Source of the DNA: a virus
Virus record (IMG/VR): IMGVR_UViG_3300010391_000029
Span: 1-22,736 of that record
Reading direction: 5' to 3' (one strand)
Length of the DNA stretch: 22,736 bases
Below the pieces are notes generated by a model. That model searched no databases. It was not told where the DNA came from and saw only the letters and a list, made by a program, of their open reading frames with translations. The translations under genes and the position numbers were made by a program. Each line of letters opens with the position of its first letter. The first letter of the stretch is position 1. Shown in pieces: positions 20,826 to 22,736 of the stretch.

Positions 20826-20852
20826 CCCGGACTGGCCCACTGCCGATCCGGG
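20826..20852 (-). other. Possible hairpin before the glycosyltransferase start
   Basis: On the minus strand CCCGGA at 20852-20847 can pair with TCCGGG at 20831-20826, giving a 6-base stem with a 15-base loop. There is no T-run, so it is not a classic terminator. Together with the weak ribosome-binding site it could lower glycosyltransferase expression relative to the head genes. Confidence 0.3.
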
Positions 20853-20872
20853 ACCGCCACGAGTGGGCGCTA

Positions 20873-21109
20873 TTACGCCGCGCCCTTCCAGATCCCGAGC
20901 GCCGTCAGCGTGTCCATGATCTCGATCATGGCAGCCGCCATCAGCGTGTTGAACGCTGTTGAGCTCGCCGTGCCGACGAGCGAGGTCGCCTGCGAGGCTC
21001 CGACCCGCTGGACAATCGGCGTCACCCCGTACAGACTCACCTTATCGGTGATCGACTGGCCGAACGTGGTGCCGTCGTCGTTGGCCTTCGTGAGATGTTC
21101 TACTGCCAT
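20873..21109 (-). CDS. Small head-associated protein (78 aa)
   Basis: An AAAGGAGG lies before ATG 21109. The product has a polar N-terminus and a strand stretch (VSLYGVTPIVQRVGASQATS). Its C-terminal helix (NTLMAAAMIEIMDTLTALGI) ends WKGAA. Small proteins with a G-V-T-P-[IV]-x-Q-R motif and a helical end often lie directly after the coat gene in phage genomes and may form head fibres or decorations. This matches in position and pattern, but I cannot confirm the function. It precedes the glycosyltransferase, which might act on it. Confidence 0.7.
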   Translation of the reverse strand: MAVEHLTKANDDGTTFGQSITDKVSLYGVTPIVQRVGASQATSLVGTASSTAFNTLMAAAMIEIMDTLTALGIWKGAA

Positions 21110-21142
21110 GTGTCATTCCTCCTTTATCCTATGCTCGTGTGC

Positions 21143-22369
21143 TTACCCTCTGCATCTTGCCGCCCACTCGGGCCTCAGCGTCTTGTATCCAAACAGGACA
21201 TCTGTCCGACAGGGGAACTTGTCGTTCACGATGTCGAACTGCCGCACGATGCGGAGGGAAATGCCATCGAAAACTTCTCGCGCGGCGAAATCGACGCCCT
21301 TCGGCATCTCCAGGTCCGCCGTGACAAAGGTGAACGCATCCCGGTGGTACACCAAGGGCTGCGTCAGGACCGCCGAGGCTTCTCCAGATCCGCCGGTGGC
21401 CAGGTTGACCACGGCCTTGCTTGCGCCGGCGCTGACCAGCTCGATGTTCTGCTTGGCGCCAGAGGTGATGGGCGTGGGGGAGACCGCCGGGGACATGTCG
21501 CCTGAGCCGGTCTCGGTCTCATCCGCCGTGACCACCCACTGCTGGAGGTGGGCGTACCGCTGCTTGGTCTCCAGGTTCACTGCGTACACGTCGCCGACGG
21601 TGAACACGTCGCCCTTCTTGTAGGTCTTGGCATCGGGGAACGCGGTCATGGTGATGACCGCCGTGCCACTCGTGATCCCGGTCGAGGTGTTCACGACCGG
21701 CGTAGTGTCGGTGCGGGTGCCGTTGGTATGGCTCGGCACCATATTCGACTCCCACCACTTGAGTCCGGCTGCCATGCCGATATAGCCATCGGCAAAGGCG
21801 CGCTCCAACTCGCTCGCCTTGTGGAAGTACAGGCCCACCGCGTTCACCAACGGGAACATGGTCGCGGAGTTGAGCAGAAAGTGCCGGTTGCCCTGCTCGG
21901 CCAGGCCCTCACTCACGCGCGCGTTGGCGCTGAGCGGGTCGATCATCGCGTCCGGCTCCGCGTCCGGGTCGCCGGTGAGGTTATAGATGTCCTTGTAGAT
22001 GTTCGACAGCACGATGGACTCAACCTCGGCAGCGAGGCGAGCCATCGCGGGTTCGAGAATCCGTGTGGCGAAGTCGTCCAGCGAGAGCGTCAGCTCGACA
22101 GAGCTGAAGTTCATGTCCACGCCCCGCTGCGTCCCCAAGACGAGTGACTGCGATGTCTCGGCCACATCCTGCGCGTCCATGATGGCGCCCGACCGCACCG
22201 TGAACTGATTGGGCTCACGGATGAGGAGGGTGCCGCCGTTCTTCGCGCCGGACTTGGCGAAGCGGTTGTCGTATTCCCGGTTGATGGTCTTGATGAACTT
22301 CAGCTTGTTGTGGAGAATACTCAACGCCTTGCGGGTTACTTCTGTCGGCGTGAGGATTGTATTTGCCAT
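21143..22369 (-). CDS. Major capsid protein, P22 coat family (408 aa)
   Basis: The N-terminus (MANTILTPTEVTRKALSILH, then NREYDNRF) and the block GGTLLIREPNQFTVRSGA are typical of the P22 gp5-like coat family (HK97 fold). LSLDDFATRILEPAMARLA continues the pattern. The long central part (about residues 225-310, with many T, G and S) fits the inserted I-domain of this family, and the C-terminal TADLEMPKGVDFAAREVFDG block is also characteristic. 408 residues is near the usual length of 400-430. It follows the scaffold gene and is read from ATG 22369 with AGAGGA upstream. It builds the icosahedral shell on a scaffold core. This is the firmest assignment in the window. Confidence 0.9.
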   Translation of the reverse strand: MANTILTPTEVTRKALSILHNKLKFIKTINREYDNRFAKSGAKNGGTLLIREPNQFTVRSGAIMDAQDVAETSQSLVLGTQRGVDMNFSSVELTLSLDDFATRILEPAMARLAAEVESIVLSNIYKDIYNLTGDPDAEPDAMIDPLSANARVSEGLAEQGNRHFLLNSATMFPLVNAVGLYFHKASELERAFADGYIGMAAGLKWWESNMVPSHTNGTRTDTTPVVNTSTGITSGTAVITMTAFPDAKTYKKGDVFTVGDVYAVNLETKQRYAHLQQWVVTADETETGSGDMSPAVSPTPITSGAKQNIELVSAGASKAVVNLATGGSGEASAVLTQPLVYHRDAFTFVTADLEMPKGVDFAAREVFDGISLRIVRQFDIVNDKFPCRTDVLFGYKTLRPEWAARCRG

Positions 22370-22384
22370 CGTCGTCTATCCTCT

Positions 22385-22736
22385 CTAGGCAAAGGGATTT
22401 GCCTTCAGTCGTTCGAGTGTTTGTGCCTTATTCCAGGCCATCCATTCATCGGTGGTCATCTTGCTCGGGTCCTTCGTGACCCCTGCGGTCCCCGTGACCG
22501 GCGTAATCGGCGCTGGCGCACCTGAGACTTTTTTGGGCGGCGGGGCCTCGAACCGTGATTCGAGTTTCACAATGGCCCGTGTCGCCTCCACCATACTCAT
22601 GCGATTGATCTTGTCCGCTTCAGACGGGTGTGTGCCAAGGAAGTAGGCGATCTCGGCGCCGTGCGGACTATGGTAAAGTAGCTGTTGCGTGGCCGGTCCG
22701 TAGATCGGGGCGCTGGTCACGTCATCGAAATCGTCA
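22385..22736 (-). CDS. Scaffold protein (C-terminal part, cut by window edge)
   Basis: The frame stays open to the right edge, so the N-terminus lies outside. An in-frame GTG at 22720 is not the true start, because the frame continues with an acidic D-D-F-D-D stretch before it. The visible part has the helix YGPATQQLLYHSPHGAEIAY, then LGTHPSEADKINRMS and a proline-rich linker (EAPPPKKVSGAPAPI). A charged C-terminal helix with MTTDEWMAWN follows. This pattern and the position directly before the coat gene fit scaffold proteins of P22-like phages, which guide capsid assembly and are then removed. Confidence 0.7.
   Translation of the reverse strand, partial: DDFDDVTSAPIYGPATQQLLYHSPHGAEIAYFLGTHPSEADKINRMSMVEATRAIVKLESRFEAPPPKKVSGAPAPITPVTGTAGVTKDPSKMTTDEWMAWNKAQTLERLKANPFA

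Overview
The window looks like the late (virion and lysis) half of a tailed-phage genome, or of a prophage, from a Gram-negative host. A P22-type coat protein, a scaffold-like protein, a P22 gp4-like neck protein, tail/adhesin genes and large ejection-type proteins indicate a short-tailed (podovirus-like) phage. An overlapping Rz/Rz1 spanin pair indicates a host with an outer membrane. The DNA is moderately GC-rich, genes are packed head to tail with many ATGA/TGATG overlaps, and I see no tRNA, CRISPR, insertion sequence or integrase. The host genus cannot be read from the sequence. Terminase and portal are absent and are expected just beyond the right edge, upstream of the scaffold gene.

Layout. 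(1) Bases 1-1782, plus strand: a short block of small genes around an RlaP-type nucleotidyltransferase. (2) 1797-22736, minus strand: one long late operon, read right to left. It starts with head genes (scaffold C-terminus, coat protein, a small head-associated protein, a glycosyltransferase, the gp4-like neck protein; 19408-22736). Next comes a tail and adhesin block (11542-19411) with propeller-like proteins at both ends. Between them lie a polyglycine protein with a signal peptide, a DUF2341/LamG protein and five small proteins. The following block (5120-11558) matches the T7 gp13-14-15-16 order in size and character: a GNAT-fold-like protein, a protein with a hydrophobic tail, a proline-rich repeat protein and a 1239-residue protein. 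Then comes a cassette of nine very small genes (2911-5101), several exported or zinc-knuckle-like. The operon ends with an endolysin-holin-Rz/Rz1 lysis cassette (1797-2914). The plus and minus blocks converge at about 1790.

How it works together. The head genes build the capsid and neck, the tail block supplies the hub and receptor-binding parts, and the 5120-11558 block is inferred to form the internal ejection proteins. The lysis cassette would then open the cytoplasmic membrane, peptidoglycan and outer membrane in turn. The parts most worth a second look are the T7-like ejection order joined to a P22-like head, three consecutive tail-region genes with Sec-type signal peptides, the glycosyltransferase inside the head genes, and the small-gene cassette before lysis.
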